DNA of 64,000 bases from the NCBI GenBank assembly GCA_965153455.1, contig OZ234495.1:2728001-2792000 (forward strand), given 5' to 3'. Positions 37,112 to 48,556 of this stretch are shown here, one piece after another. Source of the stretch: Sphagnum compactum. Its lineage: Eukaryota; Bryophyta; Sphagnopsida; Sphagnales. A program made the translations under genes and the position numbers. Within the stretch, counting starts at the first letter, position 1, and the number at the start of each line of letters is the position of its first letter. The notes under the pieces were generated by a model. That model did not search any database and was not told the origin of the DNA. It saw only the letters and a list, made by a program, of their open reading frames with translations.

Positions 37112-37628
37112 CTTTGGAGGCGGCCCCAATACTAAGAAAAAAACCCCAGTATGCAAAATGCTCCAAGATGGGACTAAGACTTAACAGGCTGGTTGCAAGC
37201 AAGCAAGCAGTCTGTGGGCCAGTCATAAGACTGGCATCATAAAACTGAAAGTTTGCCCGACGATACAGTGCGCGACAGAGGCCAAAACCGATAGTCCCTA
37301 AGATGGTGGAAACACATCCACAGCTGCGGGACCAGTCTCGGTCGATTGCCCATGTTTCCGACAGCGGCCTCTTCTTATTCACGCGTATCCGTACAATCTG
37401 TCAAGCTCCCATGTGACGTTGCCGGTAGTGGGTCCCTTGGCGTGTACGATCTTCCCGGCGCGTTTCCTACGATCCCCAATCTCAGAGCTTTCAGCAGCTT
37501 CCGGGCTTTGTATCGGTAAAGCCGACGGCGAACTGTTGCACAAATTGCTTGCTTTTTTCCGCGTATCCGTCAACCCTCTGCTTCTTCGCATTTATGCTTG
37601 TCGCTCAAGTTCTTCTTCTCATCACGGG

Positions 37629-38164
37629 CCACAGCGCGGCGCTCTTCTTCGTCTCTCTCAAGCTTGCTTCTTTATAGGTACGTTTTGTTGATGAGAATGC
37701 TGAGCTTCTCTATCTCTTTATCGCAACTGCTGTCTCGTTTATCCCGCTTTCTTTCCGTCTATATACCCCCCACCCACGTCCTTATCTTGTCTTGCTTGCG
37801 TATTAGTGTTATCCAACTCCCAAGTGTGTTCTTGCAGTTTCGCTGAATCTCTCTCTGCTTTCCCGAGTTAAAGATCAAATCGTCACGAGTAAGGAGCCAC
37901 AGCGCGGCGCTCTTCTTCGTCTCTCTCAAGCTTGCTTCTTTATAGGTACGTTTTGTTGATGATATTGCTGAGCTTCTCTATCTCTTTATCGCAACTGCTG
38001 TGTCGTTCATCCCGCTTTCTTTCCGTCTATATACCCCCCACCCACGTTCTTGTCTTGTCTTGCTTGCGTATTAGTGTTATCCAACTCCCAAGTGTGTTCT
38101 TGCAGTTTTGCTGAATCTCTCTCTGCTTTCCCGAGTTAATGATCAAATCGTCACGAGTAAGGAG
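37629..38164 (+). repeat. 268 bp tandem duplication in the kinase leader
   Basis: Copy 1 (37629-37896) and copy 2 (37897-38164) are about 96-97% identical by eye. Each copy carries CTTTATAGGTACG (splice-donor-like), a TATA-like TCTATATAC (37758 and 38026) and TTCTTGCAG (acceptor-like). A leader intron or a promoter may thus exist in two alternative copies. Copy 2 has an ATG at 38139 where copy 1 has AAG. Confidence 0.9.
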
Positions 38165-38216
38165 TCAGCCATCAGCCGTCCCAGCTCGTAGCCAGCCAGC
38201 CTTGATTTCAATCGCC

Positions 38217-39389
38217 ATGGACGCATCATGCTCTAGCAAATACGGGGATTGCGTTGGGAGCGAGCTACAGGCGGAGGAGGATCCAAATCTAAGAGAACTA
38301 AGCCAGCAGACGCACTACGGGAGCGCATCTGAGGACCTTTGCAGTGAGCTTGCAGAGCCGGAGGAGGATCCAGCAGCTCGTCTTGTGCAGGAGACTGATG
38401 AATGTGAGGACCAAAGGCTTCGCGACCTGCTGGACCTAACACCAATAGATCCAGCAGAACTTGAAATAGGAGAGTTCATCGAAGAAGGGGGCCAGGCACA
38501 TGTGTACTGGGCTAAATACACCCAGTTTCCGGGGAAATCGAAAGATGTGGTCGTCAAAAGATACAAAAACCGTCTCGTAGTTCCTGCAGTTCACGAGTTG
38601 CGAAGGCGAATAAAACTTATGGAACCAAGATGGTGGGAGGGTGTTTGCCACCTGATTGGCCTCTCAGAGGATAATATCACCGGAGAGGTGTCGGTTGTCA
38701 TGGATGCCCATCGAGTAGATTTGCGAAAGTTTATCAACAAGAGAATGAACTATCTCAAGTCTCGGATGCCCAGTAACATGCAGGATGATGTTACGCAAAC
38801 GATGATGATGCCTTTTCCTTATATTTCGACATTGTTCGTAATGGAGCAGATCGCTCTTGGAATGAAAGATCTGTGTGATAATGGAATCATACACAGAGAC
38901 CTCAAAGCCGCCAACATCTTTGTGTCGCCAGTTGAATTTAAAAATGGGCATTTAACTGAAATTAAATCTAGAAAAGTCGGATCGAAGGAAGATTGGGCCT
39001 ATGATTGGTTTAATGTTTATGTTGGGGACTACGAGACCTCGACTAATGGCACCGGGTTTTGGAGGCCACCAGAAGTGCTGAAAGCAGTGAAGGATGAAAT
39101 TACGCCCACATATACAGCAGCAGGGGCTGTGTATGGTTTTGGCATGGTGTGTTATGAGCTCCTCACTGGCCATGAGCCTTTTGAATATGAAGGAGTCGGA
39201 AGGACAAACTACAATGCGGTATTGTCAGGCCGAAGACCAAAGCTGCCTGACTACTTGAGCCCTGGGATGACCCAACTATTGCGCAAGTGTTGGCACTACG
39301 ATCCTTGCCAACGGCCTGGATGGGTCGAGATCGATAAAACCTTAGAGACTGAAGTCGGGATTTTTAAGAGAAACCTTGGCATCAATTAA
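38217..39389 (+). CDS. Atypical TKL-type protein kinase with GDYE in place of DFG
   Basis: A single coding exon of 390 aa. The ATG at 38217 sits in a strong GCCATGGAC context. An in-frame ATG at 38139 would add 26 residues but exists only through one base change in the duplicated leader. The acidic N-terminus (1-80) has two EEDP repeats. The kinase domain spans about 84-378: loop EEGGQAHVY, Lys114 in VVVKRYK, catalytic HRDLKAAN (226-233), then GDYE (270-273) instead of DFG, TGFWRPPEVL, and CWHYDPCQRPGW typical of TKL kinases. Asp271 is kept, so activity is plausible. No membrane segment is seen, so it is presumably cytosolic. The gene is GC- and CpG-richer than its flanks. Substrates are unknown. 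Confidence 0.85.
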   Translation: MDASCSSKYGDCVGSELQAEEDPNLRELSQQTHYGSASEDLCSELAEPEEDPAARLVQETDECEDQRLRDLLDLTPIDPAELEIGEFIEEGGQAHVYWAKYTQFPGKSKDVVVKRYKNRLVVPAVHELRRRIKLMEPRWWEGVCHLIGLSEDNITGEVSVVMDAHRVDLRKFINKRMNYLKSRMPSNMQDDVTQTMMMPFPYISTLFVMEQIALGMKDLCDNGIIHRDLKAANIFVSPVEFKNGHLTEIKSRKVGSKEDWAYDWFNVYVGDYETSTNGTGFWRPPEVLKAVKDEITPTYTAAGAVYGFGMVCYELLTGHEPFEYEGVGRTNYNAVLSGRRPKLPDYLSPGMTQLLRKCWHYDPCQRPGWVEIDKTLETEVGIFKRNLGIN

Positions 39390-40880
39390 TGTATTTATCT
39401 TAAGGTTTGTATTTATCTTATAAAAGACATTGAAATTAAGAGGTTTGTTTCTCTTTTGATATCTTGAGATCCATAAGGACATTTTGAAACATTACAACTT
39501 GTAAAATATGTTGGTTATTTATCATGGGTAGGACTAAGAAAGTTTGTGCACTTTTTGAAAGGACCCCATGCACCTAGGGCACCCTAGTAATGTAACTCAT
39601 GGGCTTGGTTATCTATCAGGGGTAGTATCTAGCAAGACCTAGACAGTTTGAACTTGTAACCTAGCATTAGATTAGGTATACAGGTATATGATTTAGTTTA
39701 AATAATTGAGCACATTCAAACAAAGAGGTAGATTTAACCTTTCCCAAAAATTATTAACAAATTCCACAATTACTTTCCATCCTAGTTGGTCACACATGTG
39801 TACAAGACTTAAGCCTCATGTAGGTGGGCTACACTTAAGACCAGATCATGCTTAAGACAGACAGGTTATAATCATAAGCAGTATTGTCGTCGATCTTAGA
39901 ATTTGTTGTTATAACACATGAACGTGTGAAGTCACCAATAGTCTTTTAAGGACTTCACCTTCATCATGTAAGGGGATTGTTTTTTACCAAATCATAGTGA
40001 ATTCCTCCCTTTTGGAAATACTCAAACTTTCAACCAGAGTAAATTGTGGGTACTACAAATAAAAGCTTCCACTCAAACATAAGATCACGATAATAGAAAT
40101 AGAAATATCGAAAAATCCTTCAATTGTCATACATCGTCAATTTAGGGTGTCAAATAAATTGGGTATCGTCCATTGGAAGCCCATTATGACTCAATTGTGG
40201 ATGAACCCCAACTGAAGTTGATGTTGGGTTTCTCCTTGTTTATCTATATCCTGTAAAGTATTGTTCCTGTAGTTAGGTAGGTAGATAGATAGGTAGGATA
40301 ATAGGTGACTACCACTTGGTAAGTGGGATGCATACATATGGTTAGTAGTTAGTACATAAGTATGGGCTATTCAGTTGTTAGATTGGAGGTAGTAAAAATA
40401 GAAACTGAGCTAATTCACTTCCAGAGTCACCTCATTCCGAAGAATGAAGGCTTTAAAGAAACTGAAAGACATCCCAGATCAGACAAAAAGGGTATGTATA
40501 AATTCTGAAAAACCCTAAAACCCTAAACCCTTAAAAACACTTAACCCTAAACCCCAAATTCTGATATATGCGCACTTCTGGATAGATCAATGAGAAACTG
40601 ATCATGCATCTAAAGTGCTCTAGAACTTGCAGTTTCTCCAAGAGAGTCTGCATTCTGTAAAAATCCGTAGCATTGGAAAATTGACTACTGGCACGATCAA
40701 CAGTTGATAATACATCATCACAGAATCCAAGAAGAAACACGGATCTGAAGAAAGACTTATCTACCTGCTTGTACTTTGGATCCCTCTGCCATTTGGTCCC
40801 AACCTCGGGAGACTCACTGAGCTTAGGCAGCGATCGGTACCCATTTTGGAGTGGGCTGAGAGCACCACATGTAGGAATAT
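39390..40880. other. Convergent intergenic region between the kinase and EIN2
   Basis: It holds the 3' flanks of both genes, short TAGG/TAGA repeats near 40275 and a telomere-like cluster at 40511-40554. No gene is recognised. Confidence 0.6.
40511..40554. repeat. Telomere-like AACCCTAAA cluster
   Basis: Several perfect and imperfect CCCTAAA units just beyond the 3' end of EIN2. Confidence 0.85.
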
Positions 40881-43800
40881 TCACTGCAAAAATAAGGGGT
40901 TTTGGGCATATCCACTGGCTCTCTGTCCACCTCCAGTTTCCCTTCTGCTGCCAACAACAAGAGAATTGGAGCTTGTGTTAGCCAAGCGTCTCTTATACCG
41001 CTTCAAAACAGATGCCAGATTTTCTTTGCCTTTTGGGAAGGCGACATCTCCTGCAGCAGTTCCTGTACGACCCTTTCGAATCCCGACAGCTGCCTCAACT
41101 TCCTTGATCATTTCCAAGAAGACAGTGGCATGATTGGTTGCATTTGCTTTCAAGCTTTTAGTTGAATCATGAGCTGCCCAAGGGTCACAGGGGTAAGCAT
41201 CGCTCGATGTGCCTCCTCCTGTTGAAGAACTGCAGTCAGAAGGCTCGGCATTCACAGCCTTCCGGAAAATTCTCTGTTGTTGAGTCACGCCCAGTGCTTG
41301 TTTACCAAGATTCTCTAGTGATCCTCGCTCCAACAAACAGCCACACAGTGATGGTGGAGGTGCTCTGTGTGAGTTTGAAAACGCCGGCTCCAAAATGCCC
41401 TGGTAACCAGACACGGCCCATAAGCTTCAAGATGTGCAACACGGAACACAAGGTTCAAGTGGGGTGCTCAGGCAAAAGCATGATTTGGTGCTCCTACTCT
41501 GATATTACTAGTATTGGTCATTATGCCTGCTGAGTTTGTCCATCAGCTAGCTGGAAAAGAAAAACTCAAATCAGGTGGTACAAAAGGTGACAACAACTAC
41601 CTGAAGACAGTTCAATACATATGTGTATTTTCCCCAAAGCTCAGGCCGGCTTTCCATGAGAGACAACTCCAACAATCGATGCATACACCATACTCCAAAG
41701 CTAATGAGTAAGCCTCCTCTTCCCCATATGCAAAAATCACCACCACAACGTGAAATCCTTCCGGGTGACTCATTATTGCTAGTCACAAGAAGTGGTGATT
41801 GCACAGGACGGTTATGGAGGACTATCCACTGCTTGCCAGGAATGCCATACTGATGATTATGGGATGCATCTGTTGTTTCCCAACTCAACTTTTCTGCAGC
41901 TGCCACAGCAGCGATTAGATCTTCGTCTGACCCGTTGTCTCCTCGGAAAAGCCACTCTGAACCCTCCAACTGCAGAAGCTTGCCAAGACACAAATGGAGA
42001 CTTTCCATCACTTCCAGCTCAAGATCCACTCCCTTAGCTGAACTGTCAGTGATGCCATCTGCACCCACTGCTGTTTTGAACTGACTCATTTTCCCATTCT
42101 GAGTTGAGGCTAGACTATCACCCCTTGCGCTACTGGAAACGGCATCAAGAGCACCACCAAAGAGCTGCTCTGAGGGTTGTCGTGACCATAAGGAATGATT
42201 TTCCACTTGTCTGGACTGAATTGAAAACCCATCTCTGTGAGATTGAGAGGGAGAGATTTGATCAAAAGACAGAGGAAGTGCACTATTCTCACCAGATCCC
42301 ACTCTGCCTCTTACAACAGCAGGATGATTGAACACAGTTGATATGTCCAGCTCTCCTGTTGCTCGGTATACTAACGGGCCAAGAGCTGCACTTTCCAGCA
42401 AAGTGTCCCATGATCTAGGACCTGAATCTGCCAGTCTCCCATATCCATCTTCAAGGTTCAACTGGTAGTTCTTGTTCTCTCTTTCAACCCCAACCCCAAG
42501 AGTCCGCTGTGGAAGAGCTTGGGCACCTGAGAGCATGTGTGATGACCCAAATGCCTGCATGCCCAAGTGTGCAGTAGCAGGGATTGCAGCATCACTGCGA
42601 GCTACAAATGATCGAGATCGAGGACCTTGTTCTGTGGTATGTTGTTTATCAGTTTCTTCTGAATCAAAAGGGAAATACAAGCTTGAGTAATGCTGTCCAA
42701 TGGCATATGGAGAGCGATTCTCTGGCCTGCCAGAGTATTCATGTGGATGTCCGAGAAAGGATGAGGAAGCAGAAGCTGCTGCATGAGAGTGTTCTCTCAT
42801 GTCGGTATCCATCTGGCCCACTTGATCACTAAGACTTCCCTTTCTCAGTAGGCCCCATTTTGATTTCAAGAGCAAGTTGTGTTTATTCTCCTTGCTAAAG
42901 CTCTCGATAGAGCTTGATTGCACTGATGGTGAACTGTGATCAATCTGTTGCCGGATAGCTCCTCGTGCTCCTCGTGCTACATGATCACCTGACATCCTGC
43001 TGCTGGCTGCATTGGGTTGCCATTTGATGGGCTGTCCATGCAAGTCGAACAATCGGCTCCAAAACTCATCAAGAATGACTGCAAACTGTCGGCGAGCAGC
43101 ACGTCCAAGCCCTGAAATCTGAGAGAGACTGCCACTTCCACTTCTGCAGACAATTCCTTCACTGCTCTCGGTCCTAGTAGGAATACTTTCCACACTTGTG
43201 ATCGAATTTGGACCCTCGTGTGTAAGAGAACTCATTGAACTGGCTCCAAGATCTCCTTCTCCTGTGACCATTGTATGATCCACCTGCACCAAGCCTTCAG
43301 GATTACTATCCCACCCATCAGCCTCTCCTTCATCATCATCTTTCTCTAGTAGCTCAGCATCCACCTCCATCTGTGCTTTTTTCAAGCCTTTGGACTCCCA
43401 ACAATTGTCTGCACCGCAAACAACATCATCATCAACATCCACAGTCTGCCAAGCACTGGCTGGTATTGCCACCACTGTCTTTGTGTTTGCTGCTGATGTT
43501 GTCATCTCAGCTGGTGAATCTGCTGCACATTCAGGATTCTCATCACCAGAGAAGGAGCTTGAAGAGGTTACTAACCTTTCCAGTTCTGCCTCTATCAAGA
43601 CCTGCGATTCTGGTTCAGGGAGAGCTGCTATGGTATCCTCTGAATAGTCAATTTCTGCCAAGATCTCATCTTGCACAACACTGGCGGATATACTGCTGCC
43701 AAATGAATCGGCACAGACAAGGTTCTGTGGAACTATTTCCCGGACATGGAAAATCTCAGCTGAATCTTGTGGGGAGCCTGAACTTTGACCATATCTTCTT

Positions 43801-46800
43801 GACATGTCTTGTGTGGTTTCCACAATCACCTTGCTAAGAATGTCTTGTTTGGTTTTATCCAGAGACTCAATTTTGGGTTCCTCCTCCATAGCAGGTTTTG
43901 AGTCCTCGAAAGATCTGACGATTTCAGGAGGGATGACCCTTTGATGATCTGGTGCCTTCTTCATGCCCAAGTCAAGCTCTGTAAAAACTTGTCCAAACAC
44001 TTGGGAAACATCCGGCCATTGCAGAAGCTCATGAATTTTGGAGCTACCACTTTCAGGAAGGTTGATTTGAGATGTCTGCATTGATGGTGCTTTCCAAGCA
44101 TATGAATCCCTTGTTTGCTTCATGCCACGTTTTCTGGAGAATTCACCCATGAATTTAGGAGCATGAATCACCAGGTCAGAGTTTTTTGTCGGTGATGATG
44201 CTCCTCCTCCTACTGGGAGCTCCCGAGCAACCTCATTCCTCTCAAACCGTTCATACGCTTCAACCCATTTCCTCTCCATTGCGATCCTGTCAATCTGCAG
44301 AGGTGTGACAACCAACCAAACCAAGAATCCGATACAAAGACCAATGCCCACAAGTGCCAAAGCAAAGACAAATGCATTGATTGTCTGACTTCCGTAACTG
44401 CCAAATGAGTTCTCAGTCCCCAGAAGTTGTTCCACATGTGCAGAAAAAGCTGCAAACTCGTCGATTTCTTGAAACACCAAACCAAAAACCAGCCAGATAT
44501 TTGCAGCAACAATCAAGCCGAGAGAGACCCATGTTACACCTTCAACCAGCGGAGACATCCTAAAGGGACCCATGCGAGCCTCTGAAGCAGATGCTTTGAT
44601 AAGAGGAATCGCCGTGAAGGGAATCAGCATGGCTAAAATCACCTGAGCAAATACCAGCAGTTGGTATAGACCTTCATCTCCATAATGCCAAGCACAGAAA
44701 GCAGTCAGAGTGATTGCAGTCCCCTTCATCGCCGTTTGGTGGATCCATGGGTGCATGCTCCTAGTCTCTAGAAAACCCTCTACGGCTGCCTGTCCTGCCA
44801 AGGACCCATCATTGTCCATCGACAACTGTCCCGCACAAAGCATTGTCATCCCAAAAACTGCTGGTGCAATGGAGTTGCTGAAGACCTGCAATCAAGCCCA
44901 TCTAGATACTCTGAGAAAAGTTTCCCCCTTACATGATCTCCAATCTTCAAGCTGTATCCAATTACCTGTCTACGGTGACCTCTTCAACAAAACACCAACT
45001 TTGGGGGGCTTCTTTCAAGTGTGTTACCTGCTCCATGAGCACATGGGCATCCTGGAGTCCGATGACCACCAATCCTGCATTGTAGAAACTGGTTGCTGTG
45101 ACAATTAACAATGCCACATTTGCCACCAATGCCAACCCAAAAGCTCCGATTGTCTCCCTCATACTATTTTCACACAGAGTTTCCACTGACAGTTGTCCTC
45201 CACCTGTGATTTGCCTCTGCAGGTCCCACCACCAGAATGTGAATAAAATTGCCAACACTGATTCAGTTCCAACAGGACTAAGCCACATATATTAGAGCTC
45301 ACAGTGCCAATGTTTGAAGGCTGAATGCACTTGAAGGCAACTCAGAAGGCCGCTTCTGTGCTGAAGTTTGTTGTAACACTACAACTTACACCTGATTCTC
45401 ATGACAATAACATACCTTGGCAAGTGGTGAGTGGCAATAGAATGTGTGAGGCATAGCATTAGCGCCAACCAATGCCATTGCAGTGTAAAGAGTTTCTCCA
45501 CGAATTGTTGGCAACATTCCAACAGCAAGTGTCCTTGCAGTTGGTTGGCTGAGAAGAAGTGCATCCATCACAAAGCATACGACAATCACGCCTACGATAG
45601 TTCGTGTCAAAAACTCTGCACTTTGCACTCCCTGGAAGGTACCCAGAATTTTAGAAACATTGGAACAGAGTTGCTACTGTAACCAACACATCACACTGAC
45701 CCACTTGAATGACCCAATGTCAAGAGAAAAAGTTCATGGTGCTCTAGGTCTAACTACAGACATGAACCCTAAACCCTAAACCCTAAACAAGAGAAAGATT
45801 TGCACATGAATTCAACATGTGGAGTTAAGGAGGATTCCATTTTTTTACCAGAAGAGATACCACCAGTTGAAAAAACAGTGTATCAAACACCAACAAAAAC
45901 ACACCCGGAAGTATTGGCATTCCCAAGAGCAAGTTCAAGCCAATTGTGCTCCCAAGAACCTGTAAAAATCCACAGCACCATGGAGCTTTAGCTTTGTCAA
46001 AATTCCATTGGATCTTCTGATGCTACCTCACATGTTTAAATGGTTTTTTGTTTGCATTTTCCACTGATGGAAACAGTGAATTACTACGGTGACCAACTAT
46101 GTTCTTGAGCTTCTTCTTCCTTCACCCTTTTCAGCACAGTAGACGGACTCAATGCAAAATAAATTATAAGAAGATAGAGACAATACCATTGTCAATTCAA
46201 GGGTGAGAATAGATATCTCACACAGCACCCACAGAACGGTGCAGACTGGTTGTGGGTAATCATCCCTGCAGATCTGCACACCAGGCAAAGTGCAAATCCA
46301 CCCAAGCAAAATTCAGATTGATCAAGAACAAAAGATGTGCTACATGATCAAGAGCAAAGATGTAAACAAAGATGTGGTATGTGTTCTGTGATCAAGAACA
46401 AAGAGATGTGATATGTGATGACAAACAAAGATGTGTAGTGTTCAACTCTCATGTCAATTCATTTGTCATGTATACACCAACAGGTCCTGAATCTTCACTT
46501 GTTTCACGTACAAAACCTCCAAAAAATTTGCAGCAATGCAAAAAGGAGCCAAAAGGGATCGCAAAGAAGATCATCATCAAGACCTGGGCCAAATGCTTTC
46601 CGGTGACCAATTCGAGGCGAGTGGCAAGAGTCTGGAAAAGCAGTGCCAAGGCATTGGAGACCACCACCACCCACAACAGCTCGAAGCCAAACCTGGAACC
46701 ACCTTCGATTGCAGTTGCCCAATTGCCTGGATCCATGTACCCTAAGGCAACCAAAAGTAGAGGACGAGTCATATATTTCACCATCGAGCTGGAACTGTCC

Positions 46801-46841
46801 GTGCTTCTTCCTATCTCTCCTCTTGCTCTTGGCTCCACCAT
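40881..46841 (-). CDS. EIN2: EIN2-like ethylene signalling protein (NRAMP domain plus EIN2 C-terminus)
   Basis: Spliced CDS: 46841-46584, 46273-46187, 45959-45849, 45631-45416, 45216-45028, 44885-41601, 41399-40881; all phase 0, GT-AG, 1554 aa. EIN2 sits in the ER membrane; on ethylene perception its C-terminal half is released to stabilise EIN3-type factors. Residues 1 to about 485 are an NRAMP-like membrane domain with GYMDPGNW in TM1 and [10 protein letters not shown] in TM6. The long cytosolic part includes GLGRAARR...LDEFW (about 877-900) and SLWSRQP (about 1184), blocks conserved around the CTR1 phosphorylation sites. The C-terminal domain has LIKLEGSEW-like, [23 protein letters not shown] and a basic LKRYKRRL (about 1513), the known nuclear localisation region. 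It is longer than Arabidopsis EIN2 (about 1294), mainly in the linker. The ATG at 46841 has AAAATGG context; the upstream in-frame codon is TTG. Confidence 0.95.
45765..45788. repeat. Telomere-like repeat inside EIN2 intron 3
   Basis: Three perfect CCCTAAA units within the 217 nt intron 45632-45848. Confidence 0.9.
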
Positions 46842-48154
46842 TTTCAATCCTTGTACCAGCAACTAAACTAGGTCACCCCCCACCCACTCACTTCTTCACA
46901 AATGCTCTTCAGAGCTCAGGAATGCCAAAACTCTGGCCAAAAAAATCCAAGGGAAAAAAAAAGCAACAACAACATTCACCCTGAACCTTGAATCCTAAAA
47001 AGAAATCCACAAACCTGCCTTCTTCCTGTGATCACAGACTAGACTAATTTCTCAACCAATTCATCATGCCTATGACTGGAACAACAGCTCTGCAAAGAGA
47101 AGAAGACTTTCCTGCTACTGATAAAAAAGAAGCTGAGAAGAAAACCCTGTACCAGTAGTGATTCCTACTACTCTTTGCAACAACAGGATAAGAAGCTGCT
47201 ACTGCTGCTGGGAGGAGGAGGAGCTGCTGAGACTTAATAAGCTTTGATGGCTGTTGAGGTAATCCATGAAAGAAATCAACCATCTGACTTCTCAGCCATC
47301 TACCACACCCAGTTCCTTAACTGCATGTGAGCTAGAATTCCCCTCACTCCTCTACAAAGATACTGTAAAGCAGCATGTTCATCAGCATCAGCACCCATAA
47401 GGATTCCTCCATCTTGATACACACAGAACATGAACTATATTAGTGCTTTGAACATGCAAAATCCCAAAAACAAACACAACACAAAGAAAGCGAAAAACCC
47501 AAAAAAAAAACTCCACGAACAACACCTCCAACTACCACCAACAACTCCAACTACCCACCAACAACAACAAACAAACTACAACAAGAAATGCAACATCAGA
47601 AAAATCAACTGTAGGAGACTGGACACTAGACTGGCAGCAAAGGAGGTTTGGGTTTTTCTTTGGAAATGGGTTCTGGTATCATCTGCTGCTCATGCAGAGG
47701 GATTTTGATGAATTATTTTTCAAAAAACAAAAAAAACCAGAAGCAACAACAACAACAACAACAACAATAAAATACTGATCTTTCTTCTATTGTTGGGTAC
47801 AACACAAAAATCTTACAAGCAAGTTGTGTAAGCTACCAAAAATGCTTGAATCCCAAAGTTCCACTTGCAAGAGCAACACAGCAGGTGCCATGATGATCTG
47901 CTGATATAATATGGATATAAATCCAATTGTGTAGTGCTGCTGATCTCCATAAGTACAGTCAGTCAGGCTTTCCAGACATTGATTCTGACCTTATTTTGGG
48001 TGTTGGGAACTTGGGTAGGTAGTTGTTGTTGTTGTTGTTGTTCAGATCTTCTTTTCTTTCTAAAACCCTGTGTCTGTATCCAACAAGGGGTGGTTGATTA
48101 GTGTACAAAATACCCAAAAATACAGGGAGTGTGTAAATGCAGGCTCCAAGTGTG
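46842..48154 (-). promoter_or_regulatory. EIN2 upstream region with possible leader uORF
   Basis: No other gene is visible upstream of EIN2. An ATG-started minus-strand ORF of 79 codons lies at 47283-47044, 203 nt before the EIN2 ATG, and would be a uORF if the transcript starts above 47283. Simple (CAA)n at 47742-47768 and (TTG)n at 48023-48042 are present. The transcription start is unknown. Confidence 0.4.
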
Positions 48155-48157
48155 TTA

Positions 48158-48553
48158 GAGCATCCCCAGGTGTGCTGCTGACTCCTGACAATGTATGTAA
48201 CTTCTCACATCCAAGTGTAGTTATTTATTTAGTTCTTGTTTTGCAACCCCACCCACAACATTGAAACTAGGTCTGCACATAGGGTTCGAGACTACTAATA
48301 GCACACCACCTGGACCAGTCATTATGAATTGGCCAATCAGAAACAGGGAGTAACAGTCAGATCACATTTATTACACTCTTTTCTTTTCGAGCAGGTGCAC
48401 GGCTTTTGTTGCGCCTTTTGCCAGTTTCAGCAAACTGTCCAAATATGTTGTGGGCCAGAACAACCATGTTCCTGAGCCAAACTGGCATGTTTTTGACTTT
48501 TCATCTAGTTTGTACTGTGCAGGGTCACATACTAAGCACCGCTGGGGATGCTC
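48158..48553. mobile_element. 396 bp PIF/Harbinger-type MITE
   Basis: The ends are inverted repeats starting GAGCATCCCCAG (19 bp with two mismatches, continuing to GTGCT). They are flanked by TTA at 48155-48157 and 48554-48556, the TWA target duplication of the PIF/Harbinger superfamily. No coding capacity is visible. Confidence 0.8.
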
Positions 48554-48556
48554 TTA

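Noticed and set aside
40511-40554. A chromosome end or telomere
   Set aside because: Only a few imperfect units are present and genes lie on both sides.
43271-43837. A 188-codon plus-strand ORF inside EIN2
   Set aside because: It is antisense to the conserved EIN2 exon 6 and is biased in composition (His, Leu, Ser, Pro) as expected of a shadow frame.
48280-48300. GGGTTCGAGAC as a tRNA T-arm
   Set aside because: No matching acceptor, D or anticodon arms are visible around it, and it lies inside the MITE.
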